A DNA stretch of 60,292 nt from Paludibacteraceae bacterium (GCA_024400125.1 JAKSNG010000009.1:1-60292), one strand, 5' to 3'; positions 51,803 through 60,292 are shown, counted from the stretch's first letter. Numbers and translations are program-made. Notes: a model not told the origin generated them from the letters alone.

Positions 51803-52548
51803 TAGAATGTAAAGCCTATGCGTGCGCCAAAAAGAACGAGGTTACGACCAGAATGATTGATGTAGGATGATGTCACGCCATCGCTCGTGATGGTTTCTGT
51901 GACGTCCATTGTGGTTTGTTGAAACTGGGCATTTAGTCCGACAAAGAGTGTTGTGGCGGAATTGAGTTGATTGCGATAACCGACTTCAAACCCTGCCATG
52001 ATGCCTCCGTCGCAGTTCTTAGATACGGCGAAACCATAACCAAAACGAGCGCCTACGTATGGGGCATGTTTCCCCTCTATAATGGGAACTTTTATAGCCA
52101 CTTCTAAAGGCAGGAAGATATAGCTCTGTTGGTTGAGTATAAATCCGTGTACGCCCAATCCTCCACCAATAAAAATATGCCGATTTCCAATATATCGTGA
52201 ACCTAACATTAACTCACCTCCAGCATGACCTCCAGTAGCGCTATTCGGCAAGAATGATGCACCGCCTGCCAACTCCACTAAGAAGGTGGTTTTCTTCCCT
52301 GTCAGTTTAGTCTCTTCTTGGACGGTTTCGGTCGTCTCTACAGGTTGCTCTTCCTCGTTTATCGACACCACTTCGGCTATAGGATACTGAAAACGAGCAC
52401 CGCTACTATTGCGAATAATCAGCACCTCTTCGTTGTGAATCAATATCTCGCCCTGCATCGTTTGTCCACTCTTCAAGGTGACGACGGCAGCTGACAACGG
52501 AAGGGTACAAGCCCAGCCTAAAAATAATATGAAAAGTTTGGCGCGCAT
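51802..52548 (-). CDS. Outer-membrane beta-barrel-like protein
   Basis: 248 residues from the ATG at 52548, after the promoter. Signal peptide (RAKLFILFLGWACTLPLSA), a short N-terminal domain LKSGQTMQGEILIHNEEVLIIR, a linker rich in Glu/Thr, and a barrel domain ending in the C-terminal pattern LVLFGARIGFTF with a terminal Phe. Similar small barrel proteins with this N-terminal motif occur in Bacteroidales. Function unknown. Confidence 0.78.
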   Translation of the reverse strand: MRAKLFILFLGWACTLPLSAAVVTLKSGQTMQGEILIHNEEVLIIRNSSGARFQYPIAEVVSINEEEQPVETTETVQEETKLTGKKTTFLVELAGGASFLPNSATGGHAGGELMLGSRYIGNRHIFIGGGLGVHGFILNQQSYIFLPLEVAIKVPIIEGKHAPYVGARFGYGFAVSKNCDGGIMAGFEVGYRNQLNSATTLFVGLNAQFQQTTMDVTETITSDGVTSSYINHSGRNLVLFGARIGFTF

Positions 52549-52558
52549 AAAAATCGTG

Positions 52559-52590
52559 CAAAGATAATGCTTTTTTTGCAATTATGCAAA
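52559..52590 (-). promoter_or_regulatory. Promoter for the 52548 outer-membrane gene
   Basis: Minus-strand TATCTTTG (52559-52566) and TTTG (52587-52590), 20-nt spacer. A perfect inverted pair TTTGCA-ATTA-TGCAAA (52575-52590) overlaps the -33 box and could be an operator. Confidence 0.7.
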
Positions 52591-52647
52591 ATATATCTAA
52601 CAAAAAAGCCAAAAAAGTTCTAAATATCTCATTTGGACGGTTGATTA

Positions 52648-52679
52648 TTTGCATATATGCAAAAATATTCGTAATTTTG
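52648..52679 (+). promoter_or_regulatory. Promoter of fba with overlapping palindrome
   Basis: TTTG (52648-52651) and TAATTTTG (52672-52679), 20-nt spacer. A perfect 16-bp palindrome TTTGCATATATGCAAA (52648-52663) covers the -33 box and part of the spacer, a candidate regulator site. Confidence 0.65.
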
Positions 52680-52706
52680 TGCGTTTTTTAGGCATTATAT
52701 CCCGCC

Positions 52707-52746
52707 ATCGAAACATCGAGAAATCGAAATGTCGAAAAATCGAAAA
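52707..52746. repeat. 8-nt tandem array in the fba leader
   Basis: Five contiguous octamers of the pattern (A/G)TCGAxAx (ATCGAAAC, ATCGAGAA, ATCGAAAT, GTCGAAAA, ATCGAAAA), then an A-rich ACAAAT-type tract up to the ATG at 52792. It lies inside the expected 5' untranslated leader. Confidence 0.75.
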
Positions 52747-52791
52747 AATCACAAATCAAAAATAACAAATAACAAATCAACAAAAATCACT

Positions 52792-53793
52792 ATGGTAAAC
52801 TTTAAAGAATTAGGTCTGGTAAACACCCGTGAGATGTTTGCTAAGGCAATCAAGGGAGGTTATGCAATCCCTGCATTTAATTTCAACAACATGGAGCAAC
52901 TTCAGGCAATCGTTAAGGCTTCTGCTGAAACCAAGAGCCCCGTTATTCTCCAAGTATCTAAAGGCGCACGTAACTACGCTAATCAAACTTTACTTCGCTA
53001 CATGGCACAGGGTGCTGTTGAGTATGCAAAAGAACTTGGTTGGGAGAAACCCGAAATCGTGCTTCACCTCGACCACGGAGATAGCTTTGAATTGTGCAAA
53101 AGCTGCGTAGATTTTGGTTTCTCCAGCGTGATGATTGACGCTTCTTCTCTTCCATACGAGGAGAATATCGCACTGACGAAGAAAGTGGTTGAATATGCTC
53201 ATCAATACGATGTAACCGTTGAGGCAGAACTTGGTGTATTAGCAGGTGTAGAAGACGAAGTTTCTTCTGCTGTTAGTCACTATACCAAACCCGAAGAAGT
53301 AGTAGATTTTGCTACTCGTACTGGTTGTGACTCTCTCGCAATCTCTATTGGTACCAGCCACGGTGCTTACAAGTTCACTCCAGAGCAATGCACACGTGAC
53401 CCGAAGACTGGCAAACTTGTTCCTCCTCCATTGGCATTTGATGTATTGGACGCTGTGATGGAGCAACTGCCTGGTTTCCCAATCGTGCTTCATGGTTCAT
53501 CTTCTGTTCCACAAGAGTATGTGGATATGATCAATAACCTCGGTGGTAAATTGCCTGATGCAGTAGGTATTCCAGAGGAGCAACTTCGTAAGGCTGCTGC
53601 TTCTGCTGTCTGCAAGATTAACATTGACTCTGACTCTCGTTTGGCTTTCACCGCTGCTGTTCGCAAAGTGCTCAGCGAGAAACCAGGTGAGTTTGACCCA
53701 CGTAAATACTGCGGCGTAGCTCGTGACTTCATGGAGGATCTCTACAAACATAAAATCGTTAACGTTCTTGGTTCAGACGGAAAGGCAGAGTAA
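52792..53793 (+). CDS. fba: Fructose-bisphosphate aldolase, class II
   Basis: 333 residues from the ATG at 52792. Zinc-site HLDHGDS, the motif VMIDASSLPYEENI, AELG, SIGTSHG, and HGSSSVP are present. It cleaves fructose-1,6-bisphosphate in glycolysis. An in-frame start 63 nt upstream would translate a Lys/Asn-rich leader and is rejected. It is the first gene before a CoA transferase gene (2-nt gap). Confidence 0.94.
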   Translation: MVNFKELGLVNTREMFAKAIKGGYAIPAFNFNNMEQLQAIVKASAETKSPVILQVSKGARNYANQTLLRYMAQGAVEYAKELGWEKPEIVLHLDHGDSFELCKSCVDFGFSSVMIDASSLPYEENIALTKKVVEYAHQYDVTVEAELGVLAGVEDEVSSAVSHYTKPEEVVDFATRTGCDSLAISIGTSHGAYKFTPEQCTRDPKTGKLVPPPLAFDVLDAVMEQLPGFPIVLHGSSSVPQEYVDMINNLGGKLPDAVGIPEEQLRKAAASAVCKINIDSDSRLAFTAAVRKVLSEKPGEFDPRKYCGVARDFMEDLYKHKIVNVLGSDGKAE

Positions 53794-53795
53794 TC

Positions 53796-55301
53796 ATGGC
53801 TTTGAAATTTATGTCAGCTGAACAGGCTGCAGAACTTATATTCGATGGTGCTATCTGCGGTATGGGTGGATTTACCCCTGCAGGTGCACCTAAGGATGTG
53901 CCTACGGCTATCGCTAAGAAAGCCGAAGCACTTCACGCAGAAGGTAAACCTTTCAAGATTGGTATGTACACTGGTGCCTCCACAGGCGACAGTTGTGACG
54001 GTGCTTTAGCACGCGCACATGCCATTCAGTTCCGTACCCCATATCAGGGTAATAAAGACCTTCGTACTGAGTTGAACGCCCAAGGTGCACATTACTTTGA
54101 TATGCACTTGAGCGAGTTGGCACAAGATATCCGCTACGGCTTCTTGCCCAAACCAGACTTCGCTATCATCGAGGCTTGTGACATTGTGGAGAAAGGTAAT
54201 GAAGTAGAAATCGTGCCTACCGCAGGTGTGGGAAATATGCCCACTTTCTGCCGTTTGGCAGATAAGATTATCGTGGAACTGAACGCTGCTATGCCTAAGA
54301 CTATGCGCGGAATGCACGATATCTATGAACCTGCAGACCCTCCTCAACGCCGTGAGATTCCTGTTTATGCACCGTCCGACCGTATTGGTGCAGACTGCAT
54401 TACCGTTCCCGCAGAGAAGATTGCTGCTGTCGTTCATACGAATCGTCCAAACGAAGTGGGCAAGTTCACTCCGCTGGATGAGACCACAGAAAAGATTGGT
54501 CAAAACGTGGCTAAGTTCCTCGAAGCAGAAATGAAAGCAGGACGTATTCCTGCTTCGTTCTTGCCGATTCAATCGGGCGTAGGTAATGTGGCTAATGCGG
54601 TATTAGGCGCATTAGGTGAAAACCCTCATATCCCTGCATTCGAGATGTACACAGAGGTTATTCAAGACTCAGTGGTAGGTCTGATGAAGGAAGGTCGAAT
54701 CAAATTCGCTTCGGGTTGCTCACTGACTATCGGTGCAGACAAACTGCAAGACATCATCGACCACATGGACTTCTTCAAGGACAAGATTGTGCTTCGTCCG
54801 CAGGAAATCTCTAATAACCCAGAACTGGCTCGTCGCATGGGTCTGATTACTATCAATACGGCTCTTGAGGCAGATATCTTTGGTAACATCAACTCGACCC
54901 ACGTTTGCGGTACTAAGATGATGAACGGTATTGGCGGTAGCGGTGACTTCACCCGCAATGCGTATATCTCTATCTATACGACTCCTTCCACAGCTAAGGG
55001 CGGTTGTATCTCTGCTTTTGTGCCTATGGTTAGTCACTTAGATCACTCAGAGCATAGCGTGAAGATTATCATTACCGAACATGGTATAGCCGACCTTCGT
55101 GGCAAGAGTCCTATTCAACGTGCGCACGAGATTATCGACAATTGCGTTGACCCCGCATATCGTCCGATGTTGAATGCTTACCTCGAGATGTCCAAGACTG
55201 CTCATACTCCACACACATTGAGTTGCGCACTCGCTATGCACGAGGAGTTCCTCAAGTCCGGCGACATGCGTAATACGAAGTGGGAGAATTACATCCGCTA
55301 A
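53796..55301 (+). CDS. Acetyl-CoA hydrolase/CoA-transferase (succinyl-CoA:acetate type)
   Basis: 501 residues. Begins FMSAEQAAELIFDGAICGMGGFTPAG, with GSGDF in the C-half and EMYTEVIQDS, where the Glu is the likely covalent CoA ester carrier. In Bacteroidales this family moves CoA between succinate and acetate, fitting succinate/acetate fermentation. The exact acyl pair cannot be read from sequence. 2 nt after fba, so it is coupled to glycolysis. Confidence 0.88.
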   Translation: MALKFMSAEQAAELIFDGAICGMGGFTPAGAPKDVPTAIAKKAEALHAEGKPFKIGMYTGASTGDSCDGALARAHAIQFRTPYQGNKDLRTELNAQGAHYFDMHLSELAQDIRYGFLPKPDFAIIEACDIVEKGNEVEIVPTAGVGNMPTFCRLADKIIVELNAAMPKTMRGMHDIYEPADPPQRREIPVYAPSDRIGADCITVPAEKIAAVVHTNRPNEVGKFTPLDETTEKIGQNVAKFLEAEMKAGRIPASFLPIQSGVGNVANAVLGALGENPHIPAFEMYTEVIQDSVVGLMKEGRIKFASGCSLTIGADKLQDIIDHMDFFKDKIVLRPQEISNNPELARRMGLITINTALEADIFGNINSTHVCGTKMMNGIGGSGDFTRNAYISIYTTPSTAKGGCISAFVPMVSHLDHSEHSVKIIITEHGIADLRGKSPIQRAHEIIDNCVDPAYRPMLNAYLEMSKTAHTPHTLSCALAMHEEFLKSGDMRNTKWENYIR

Positions 55302-55343
55302 AATAAACAATAAGCAAATAACAAATAACTAATAGCAACAACT

Positions 55344-56360
55344 ATGGCAGAAGAAAAGAAAGTCCCATCCGCAGACAAACTGAAAGCATTACAGGCTGCG
55401 ATGGATAAAATTTCCAAAGACTATGGCAAAGGCGCCATCATGCGTCTTGGCGAGGATAAAATAGAAGATATTCCCGTTATTTCCACCGGTTCAGTTGGCT
55501 TGAACATGGCTCTTGGTGTAGGCGGTTACCCACGTGGTCGCGTCATCGAGATTTATGGTCCTGAGTCCAGCGGTAAAACCACACTTGCCATTCACGCCAT
55601 GGCTGAAGTGCAAAAGCAAGGCGGTATAGCTGCAATCATTGATGCTGAACATGCGTTTGACCGTTTCTATGCAGAGAAACTCGGCGTAAACGTGGATGAG
55701 TTATTGATTGCACAACCCGACTGCGGTGAGCAGGCATTGGATATTGCAGACGAGTTGATTCGTTCCAGTGCTGTGGACTTAGTGGTGGTCGATTCAGTGG
55801 CTGCATTGACACCTAAAGCTGAGATTGAAGGCGATATGGGTGACAATAAGGTCGGGCTGCAAGCACGACTGATGTCTCAGGCATTGCGCAAACTGACTGC
55901 TACTATCAGTAAGACCAACACCACTTGTATCTTTATCAACCAACTGCGTGATAAGATTGGTGTGATGTTCGGTAGTCCTGAAACGACAACTGGTGGTAAC
56001 GCGCTCAAGTTCTATGCTTCGGTTCGTCTGGATATTCGCAAAGCTAATGCTATCAAGGATGGTGACACCGTACTGGGTAATCAAGTGCGTGTCAAAGTCA
56101 TCAAGAACAAGGTGGCTCCTCCATTCAAGAAAGCAGAGTTTGACCTTATGTTTGGTGAGGGTATATCCAAAGTAGGCGAATTAGTTGACCTCGGTGTCGA
56201 GTTGGGTATATTGACTAAGAGCGGTTCTTTCTATAGCTATAATGGCAATAAACTGGCGCAAGGTCGTGATGCCGTTAAGAACGTCTTCAAAGAGAATCCA
56301 GACTTGGCTGACGAAATAGAGGCTAAGATTATGGAGGCTACCAAAGGAGCTAAGAATTGA
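55344..56360 (+). CDS. recA: RecA recombinase
   Basis: 338 residues. Walker [10 protein letters not shown] (72-80), Walker B-like [54 protein letters not shown]. Normal length and order. It catalyses strand exchange and SOS activation. It overlaps the next gene by 4 nt (TTGA). Confidence 0.97.
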   Translation: MAEEKKVPSADKLKALQAAMDKISKDYGKGAIMRLGEDKIEDIPVISTGSVGLNMALGVGGYPRGRVIEIYGPESSGKTTLAIHAMAEVQKQGGIAAIIDAEHAFDRFYAEKLGVNVDELLIAQPDCGEQALDIADELIRSSAVDLVVVDSVAALTPKAEIEGDMGDNKVGLQARLMSQALRKLTATISKTNTTCIFINQLRDKIGVMFGSPETTTGGNALKFYASVRLDIRKANAIKDGDTVLGNQVRVKVIKNKVAPPFKKAEFDLMFGEGISKVGELVDLGVELGILTKSGSFYSYNGNKLAQGRDAVKNVFKENPDLADEIEAKIMEATKGAKN

Positions 56361-57874
56361 AAGAGTGTGCACTCATAGTATCGCCGATTAAGGCGCAAGA
56401 ATTAGAGACGACGTACCGTGTGGTACGTCGCTCTATTGATGCCCGTCAGCGCGAACTGAAAGTGAACATCACGCTCTTGACCGATGACGAAGGACACTAT
56501 CTTCCCATAGATGCACCCATACCTCTGTATGAGCAGCCAGTCTTTCAAGATGTACATCAGGCGAAGCAGTCGGTCGAGATAGTCGGTTTTGGACCGGCAG
56601 GGCTCTTTGCTGCTTTGACGTTGTTAGAGAAAGGTATTCGCCCTATCATCTACGAACGCGGCAAAGACGTGTCGGAACGCAAGAAAGACATTGCGTTGCT
56701 CAATCGTAATGAGGCTTTTAATCCCGAGTCTAACTATTGTTTTGGCGAGGGTGGGGCAGGAACATTTAGTGACGGCAAACTGTTTTCTCGTTCCAAAAAA
56801 CGCGGCAACATGCAGCGTGTGATGGAGTTGTTCCATTACTTTGGTGCGCCAGATACAGTTCTCTATGAAGCGCACGCACATATAGGTAGTGACAAACTGC
56901 CTACTATCATTCGCAACATGCGCGAGTGCATTCTTGCCCATGGCGGTGAGATTCGTTTTGGGCATAAGTGGTCGCTGCTCCATACTCCTTCAGCGAAGCG
57001 GTCCATACTCCTTCAGCGTAGCGGTCCCACTATTCTCGCCATCGGACATTCTGCGCATGACACGTATCGTGAACTGATTGCTGCCGGTGTCACTCTGGAT
57101 GCCAAAGGTTGTGCCATGGGTGTTCGTGTCGAACATCCGCAGACGCTTATCAATGACCTCTTCTACCATCTAAGTCAAAAGTCAAAAGAAGAAAGTCAAA
57201 AGATAATCGACCTCGTCGGCGCTGCGTCCTACTCGTTAGTTACGCAAGTCGGGGGCAGAGGTGTTTATTCTTTCTGCATGTGTCCAGGTGGACATATCGT
57301 GCCAGCGGCGAGTGAAGCGGAGTCGTGTATCGTGAATGGTATGTCGGCTTCGCATCGTAACTCCCCCTACGCCAATTCGGGTATGGTGGTGGAGTTGCAT
57401 CCGGACGGTCGTTCAGCTTTGGAGTGGCTGGCGTATCAGGAGGCAATCGAACATCGTGCGTATCATGAAGCCCACTCTATGACTTATGTTGCACCAGCAC
57501 AGCGACTGCGCGATTTTGTGGAAGGCAAAGAGTCCAAGACCTTGCCTGCATGTTCGTATCTGCCAGGGGTAGTACCCAGTCGATTAGACCTGTGGTTACC
57601 CGATGAAATCGGCAAAAGTCTGCAACAAGGATTCCGTGATTTTGACCGCAAGTATCCAGGTTTTGTGACGAATGACGCGGTGGTGTTAGGTGTTGAAAGT
57701 CGCAGCAGTAGTCCTGTTCGTATCACGCGTGACGCAGAGACGATGCAGAGTGTTTCGCATCCGTGGCTTTATCCGTGTGGCGAGGGGGCAGGATATGCCG
57801 GAGGTATCACTTCTTCTGCGTTAGATGGTATTCGTGCAGCGGAAGCAGTTGCGACTAAGTTGAGCGAAGAATGA
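56357..57874 (+). CDS. FAD-dependent dehydrogenase (COG2509-like)
   Basis: 505 residues starting at a TTG that overlaps the recA stop. An N-terminal small domain of about 70 residues, then the FAD-binding [17 protein letters not shown] (77-93), [14 protein letters not shown], and [17 protein letters not shown]. These fit the uncharacterised COG2509-like FAD dehydrogenase family; the substrate is unknown. Two short segments look like recent insertions: residues about 208-224 from a 23-nt tandem duplication (56978-57023) and about 272-283 from an AAAGTCx heptamer tract (57172-57204). The frame is intact across both. Followed by tcdA 3 nt later. Confidence 0.85.
   Translation: MKECALIVSPIKAQELETTYRVVRRSIDARQRELKVNITLLTDDEGHYLPIDAPIPLYEQPVFQDVHQAKQSVEIVGFGPAGLFAALTLLEKGIRPIIYERGKDVSERKKDIALLNRNEAFNPESNYCFGEGGAGTFSDGKLFSRSKKRGNMQRVMELFHYFGAPDTVLYEAHAHIGSDKLPTIIRNMRECILAHGGEIRFGHKWSLLHTPSAKRSILLQRSGPTILAIGHSAHDTYRELIAAGVTLDAKGCAMGVRVEHPQTLINDLFYHLSQKSKEESQKIIDLVGAASYSLVTQVGGRGVYSFCMCPGGHIVPAASEAESCIVNGMSASHRNSPYANSGMVVELHPDGRSALEWLAYQEAIEHRAYHEAHSMTYVAPAQRLRDFVEGKESKTLPACSYLPGVVPSRLDLWLPDEIGKSLQQGFRDFDRKYPGFVTNDAVVLGVESRSSSPVRITRDAETMQSVSHPWLYPCGEGAGYAGGITSSALDGIRAAEAVATKLSEE
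56978..57023. repeat. 23-nt tandem duplication inside the FAD dehydrogenase gene
   Basis: Two adjacent 23-nt copies (56978-57000 and 57001-57023) differing at two positions, followed by the start of a third. Two copies add 46 nt. It codes [16 protein letters not shown], just before the conserved [10 protein letters not shown] motif. Confidence 0.85.
57172..57204. repeat. AAAGTCx heptamer tract in the FAD dehydrogenase gene
   Basis: About five heptamers (AAAAGTC, AAAAGAA, GAAAGTC and part-units), coding [10 protein letters not shown], the same kind of tract as in the M6 protease genes. Confidence 0.75.
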
Positions 57875-57877
57875 ATA

Positions 57878-58564
57878 ATGAATAATGAACGCACCATAGC
57901 ATTGTTGGGTCAAGCGACCATGACGCGTCTGGAGCAGGCGCGTGTGATTCTTTTTGGCGTAGGAGGAGTAGGGGGGTGGTGCGCAGAAGCGTTAGTGCGA
58001 ACAGGAATCGCACATCTGACCATTGTCGATTGTGATGTGGTCAATACGTCAAATATCAATCGCCAAGTGGTGGCTTTGGCGAATAATGTGGGGGAAGCTA
58101 AAGTAGAGGAAATGAAAAAACGCCTGCTGGCTATCAATCCGCAGGCAGATATCGTTGCCATTCATCAGAAATACATACCTCAAACGGCAGACGAACTGAC
58201 TCATCCTGCGTTTGACTTTAACCAATATGACTATGTGATAGACGCGATTGATTCGTTGGACTGCAAGGCAGATCTCATCTATCGTGCTACGCAGTCTTCT
58301 GCCACTTTGTTCTCCTCAATGGGAGCAGCACGGAAGATGGATGTGAGTCAGATTAAGACAGCGGAGTTTTGGAAAGTGAACGGTTGCCCTCTTGCGCGTG
58401 CGTTGCGTACGCGATTAAAGAAGGAGAATAAGTTACCTGCTAAGAAGTTCCAATGCGTCTATTCGCCCGAGTTATCTGCCGATAGTGGCACGATTGCACC
58501 GGTGGTAGGAGTGTTTGGCTTTATGCTGGCAGGGTTGGTGATAGAAGATGTGGGGAAGGGTTAA
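57878..58564 (+). CDS. tcdA: tRNA threonylcarbamoyladenosine dehydratase (TcdA-like)
   Basis: 228 residues, ThiF/E1-like fold: GVGGVGGWCAEALVRTGI nucleotide site, DCDVVNTSNINRQ, DAIDSLDCKADLI. TcdA forms cyclic t6A37 in tRNA. It follows the FAD dehydrogenase by 3 nt. The N-terminus is short, with the first 10 codons of a fused AAT/GAA repeat. Confidence 0.88.
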   Translation: MNNERTIALLGQATMTRLEQARVILFGVGGVGGWCAEALVRTGIAHLTIVDCDVVNTSNINRQVVALANNVGEAKVEEMKKRLLAINPQADIVAIHQKYIPQTADELTHPAFDFNQYDYVIDAIDSLDCKADLIYRATQSSATLFSSMGAARKMDVSQIKTAEFWKVNGCPLARALRTRLKKENKLPAKKFQCVYSPELSADSGTIAPVVGVFGFMLAGLVIEDVGKG

Positions 58565-58590
58565 AAAAGTTGAAAAAGTTCTAAAAGTTC
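58565..58590. repeat. AAAGTT short repeat between tcdA and gpmI
   Basis: GAAAAAGTTCTAAAAGTTCAAAG-type words, related to tracts at 5072 and 34433. It forms the whole leader between the two genes and has no other visible feature. Confidence 0.55.
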
Positions 58591-58596
58591 AAAGAT

Positions 58597-60123
58597 ATGA
58601 AAAAAGCATTATTGATGATTCTCGATGGCTGGGGAATCGGTAACAAAACTACAGCCAACGCTATTTATTCGACCAATACGCCCCACTGGAATGCGTTGTT
58701 GGAGCAATATCCTCATTCGCAGTTGCAAGCCAGCGGAGATAATGTTGGTTTGCCTGACGGTCAGATGGGTAACTCAGAGGTAGGACACCTTAATATCGGT
58801 GCCGGTCGCGTGGTTTATCAGGACTTAGTCAAGATCAATCGTGCCTGCAAGGATGGTTCGATTATGCAGAATCCGGAGATTATATCGGCTTTCAGCAATG
58901 CTCAAAAATCGGGCAAGAAACTGCATATCATGGGACTTACATCCAATGGCGGTGTCCATTCGTCTTTGGATCATCTGTTCTATCTATTGAAGATTGCCAA
59001 GGAGTACGGATTGGAAGGTAAGACGTTTGTGCATTGTTTCATGGATGGTCGTGATACAGACCCTCATTCAGGTATTGGTTTCATTGATGAGTTAGAGGCA
59101 GAGATGGCTAAGACCACTGGTGAAATCGCAACTATTCAAGGTCGTTTCTATGCCATGGATCGTGACAAACGTTGGGAACGTATCAAGGTCGGCTATGACT
59201 GCTTAGTGAACGGAGTAGGCGCTGCTTTTGAGTCTATGCACGAGGCAATGGAGGCTTCGTATCAAGCCGATGTCACCGACGAGTTCATCAAACCGATTGT
59301 CCATGTTCGCAATGGTCAACCTTTGGCAAAGATTGAGGAAGGCGATGTCGTTATTTTCTTCAATTATCGTAATGACCGTGCCCGTGAGATTACAATCGTG
59401 CTTACTCAACAAGACATGCCGGAGGCAGGTATGCGCACTATCCCTAACCTGGACTACTACTGCATGACTCCGTACGAGAGTTCGTTCACCGGTTTGCATA
59501 TCTTGTTCCCCAAGGAGAACGTGCAGAACACGATGGGAGAGATTGTGTCGAAGGCAGGTCTCAAGCAGTTGCGTATTGCAGAGACGGAGAAGTTCGCACA
59601 CGTGACGTTCTTCTTTAGTGGTGGTCGTGATGCACAGTTCGAGAACGAAGACCGTATTCTCATTCCCAGCCCCAAAGTGGCAACGTATGACTTGCAGCCC
59701 GAGATGTCTGCACCAGAGGTGGCAGCTGCATTGTGTGACGCATTAGATACGCAGAAATATGACTATATAACGCTCAATTTTGCCAACGGCGACATGGTAG
59801 GTCATACAGGTGTGTATGCCTCTATTCAGCAGGCTGTTGTGACGATAGATATCTGTGTGGACCGTGTAGTGAAGGCTGCTCAGAAGAACGGCTACGAAGT
59901 GATTATCATTGCTGACCACGGTAATGCGGATCACGCGGTTAATGAGGATGGCACGCCAAATACGGCGCATAGTTTGAATCCGGTACCGTTTGTATATATC
60001 AGCGAGAATAAGAACGCCAAGTGTGAAGATGGTATCTTAGCGGATGTAGCTCCCTCACTTTGCCATATCTTAGGCATTGCCCAACCACAAGAGATGACGG
60101 GTCACTGCTTGATTAAGGACTGA
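58597..60123 (+). CDS. gpmI: 2,3-bisphosphoglycerate-independent phosphoglycerate mutase
   Basis: 508 residues. The metal and phospho-Ser motifs are [17 protein letters not shown] (Ser near residue 67), [31 protein letters not shown] and ADHGNADH. It converts 3- to 2-phosphoglycerate with manganese. Together with fba and the CoA transferase it shows that central carbon metabolism genes cluster at 52-60 kb. Confidence 0.95.
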   Translation: MKKALLMILDGWGIGNKTTANAIYSTNTPHWNALLEQYPHSQLQASGDNVGLPDGQMGNSEVGHLNIGAGRVVYQDLVKINRACKDGSIMQNPEIISAFSNAQKSGKKLHIMGLTSNGGVHSSLDHLFYLLKIAKEYGLEGKTFVHCFMDGRDTDPHSGIGFIDELEAEMAKTTGEIATIQGRFYAMDRDKRWERIKVGYDCLVNGVGAAFESMHEAMEASYQADVTDEFIKPIVHVRNGQPLAKIEEGDVVIFFNYRNDRAREITIVLTQQDMPEAGMRTIPNLDYYCMTPYESSFTGLHILFPKENVQNTMGEIVSKAGLKQLRIAETEKFAHVTFFFSGGRDAQFENEDRILIPSPKVATYDLQPEMSAPEVAAALCDALDTQKYDYITLNFANGDMVGHTGVYASIQQAVVTIDICVDRVVKAAQKNGYEVIIIADHGNADHAVNEDGTPNTAHSLNPVPFVYISENKNAKCEDGILADVAPSLCHILGIAQPQEMTGHCLIKD

Positions 60124-60133
60124 GTCTTCCAAC

Positions 60134-60235
60134 GTACACACAAGTTTTGTACAAGACAACGGAAGGGGTATTAGCTCATCTGGTAGAGCGCGAAGTGTGA
60201 TGTACACAAAAAAGTTGACAAGACAATGGTAGAGG
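60134..60235. repeat. Pair of imperfect direct repeats around a tRNA fragment
   Basis: Segments 60134-60168 and 60202-60235 share GTACACA, AA..GTT, ACAAGACAA and GG in the same order with about three quarters identity. The first copy ends inside the tRNA-like fragment at 60165. They may be tandem tRNA-locus flanks that have decayed. Confidence 0.5.
60165..60191 (+). pseudogene. Truncated tRNA gene (5' part only)
   Basis: The 27 nt match the 5' part of a tRNA: a seven-base acceptor strand GGGGTAT, TA, and a complete D-arm with stem GCTC/GAGC and loop containing TGGTA. No anticodon stem, T-arm or 3' acceptor strand follows, so it is a fragment, probably of a tRNA of the Ala/Val/Asp-like type; the identity cannot be told. 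Confidence 0.6.
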
Positions 60236-60256
60236 TAAAAGAGTGCATTTTGATTA

Positions 60257-60292
60257 TGAAGTGAACCCCAAAAGTTAGACAAAAAACTTTTG
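60257..60292. mobile_element. Probable end of an IS3-family (IS150-like) element, cut by window edge
   Basis: GTGAACCCCAAAAGTTAGAC followed by AAAAAACTTTTG makes an inverted pair CAAAAGTT/AACTTTTG, the pattern at the ends of many IS3-family elements in Bacteroidota. No transposase is visible because the window ends here. It would lie just downstream of a broken tRNA. Confidence 0.5.

Noticed and set aside
54006..54572. Minus-strand reading frame of 188 codons inside the CoA-transferase gene
   Set aside because: Antisense to a clear gene, no promoter and composition like a mirrored coding sequence.
60165..60235. A complete tRNA gene at the window end
   Set aside because: After the D-arm no anticodon stem, T-arm or matching acceptor strand can be drawn; only a fragment is supported.

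Overview
The window is chromosomal DNA from a member of the Bacteroidota, most likely an uncultured Bacteroidales. Evidence for this is the promoter type (TTTG, about 20 nt, then TAnnTTTG, found at 13 sites), poor use of Shine-Dalgarno sites, families typical of the order (DUF5606, DUF4924, a GldD-like lipoprotein, C4 zinc-ribbon coiled-coil protein, TrpB2, a C-terminal-OmpA protein with an inserted barrel) and large secreted multidomain proteins with InlB-type repeats. The family cannot be fixed from the sequence alone. No prophage, CRISPR array, antibiotic-resistance gene or conjugation gene was seen.

Layout. 0-5 kb: two secreted proteins with the same short C-terminal tail, a small membrane protein and an M3 peptidyl-dipeptidase lipoprotein, followed by a 0.43 kb gap holding a 130-bp nested inverted-repeat element. 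5.3-14.3 kb: a minus-strand operon reading DUF5606, Nif3, zinc-ribbon protein, IleS, small lipoprotein, AsmA-like protein. 14.4-24.8 kb: housekeeping genes around divergent promoters (CPBP protease, ParE, CCA-adding enzyme, acyl-CoA synthetase, then GldD-like, TadA, PgpH-type HD hydrolase, Dus). 24.9-32.9 kb: a 1845-residue secreted protein, an OmpA-family protein that appears to start at ATT, and a HAD phosphatase. 32.9-47.3 kb: TrpB2 and, across an intergenic region with an 11-nt tandem array, two tandem M6-type metalloprotease paralogues (665 and 3248 residues) followed by two small membrane proteins. 47.4-60.1 kb: TyrS, tRNA-Gln, a translation/repair cluster (L25, Pth, S4 protein, DUF4924, endonuclease III), an outer-membrane protein with a small DNA-binding-like protein, then class II aldolase, CoA transferase, RecA, an FAD dehydrogenase, TcdA and GpmI. 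The window ends in a 5' tRNA fragment and what looks like the end of an IS3-family element.

The accessory interest lies in the secreted-protein block (24.9-47.3 kb) and in several families of very short tandem repeats. A 7-nt AAAGTCx repeat lies inside both M6 protease genes (four and seven copies) and also in other genes and gaps; because 7 is not a multiple of three, copy-number change could switch frame. An exact 11-nt array (8 copies), an 8-nt array in the aldolase leader and a 23-nt duplication inside the FAD dehydrogenase gene point to active slippage or duplication in this genome. Four secreted proteins share a short C-terminal tail that may be a sorting signal. All functional calls rest on motifs and remembered family features; no database search was run.
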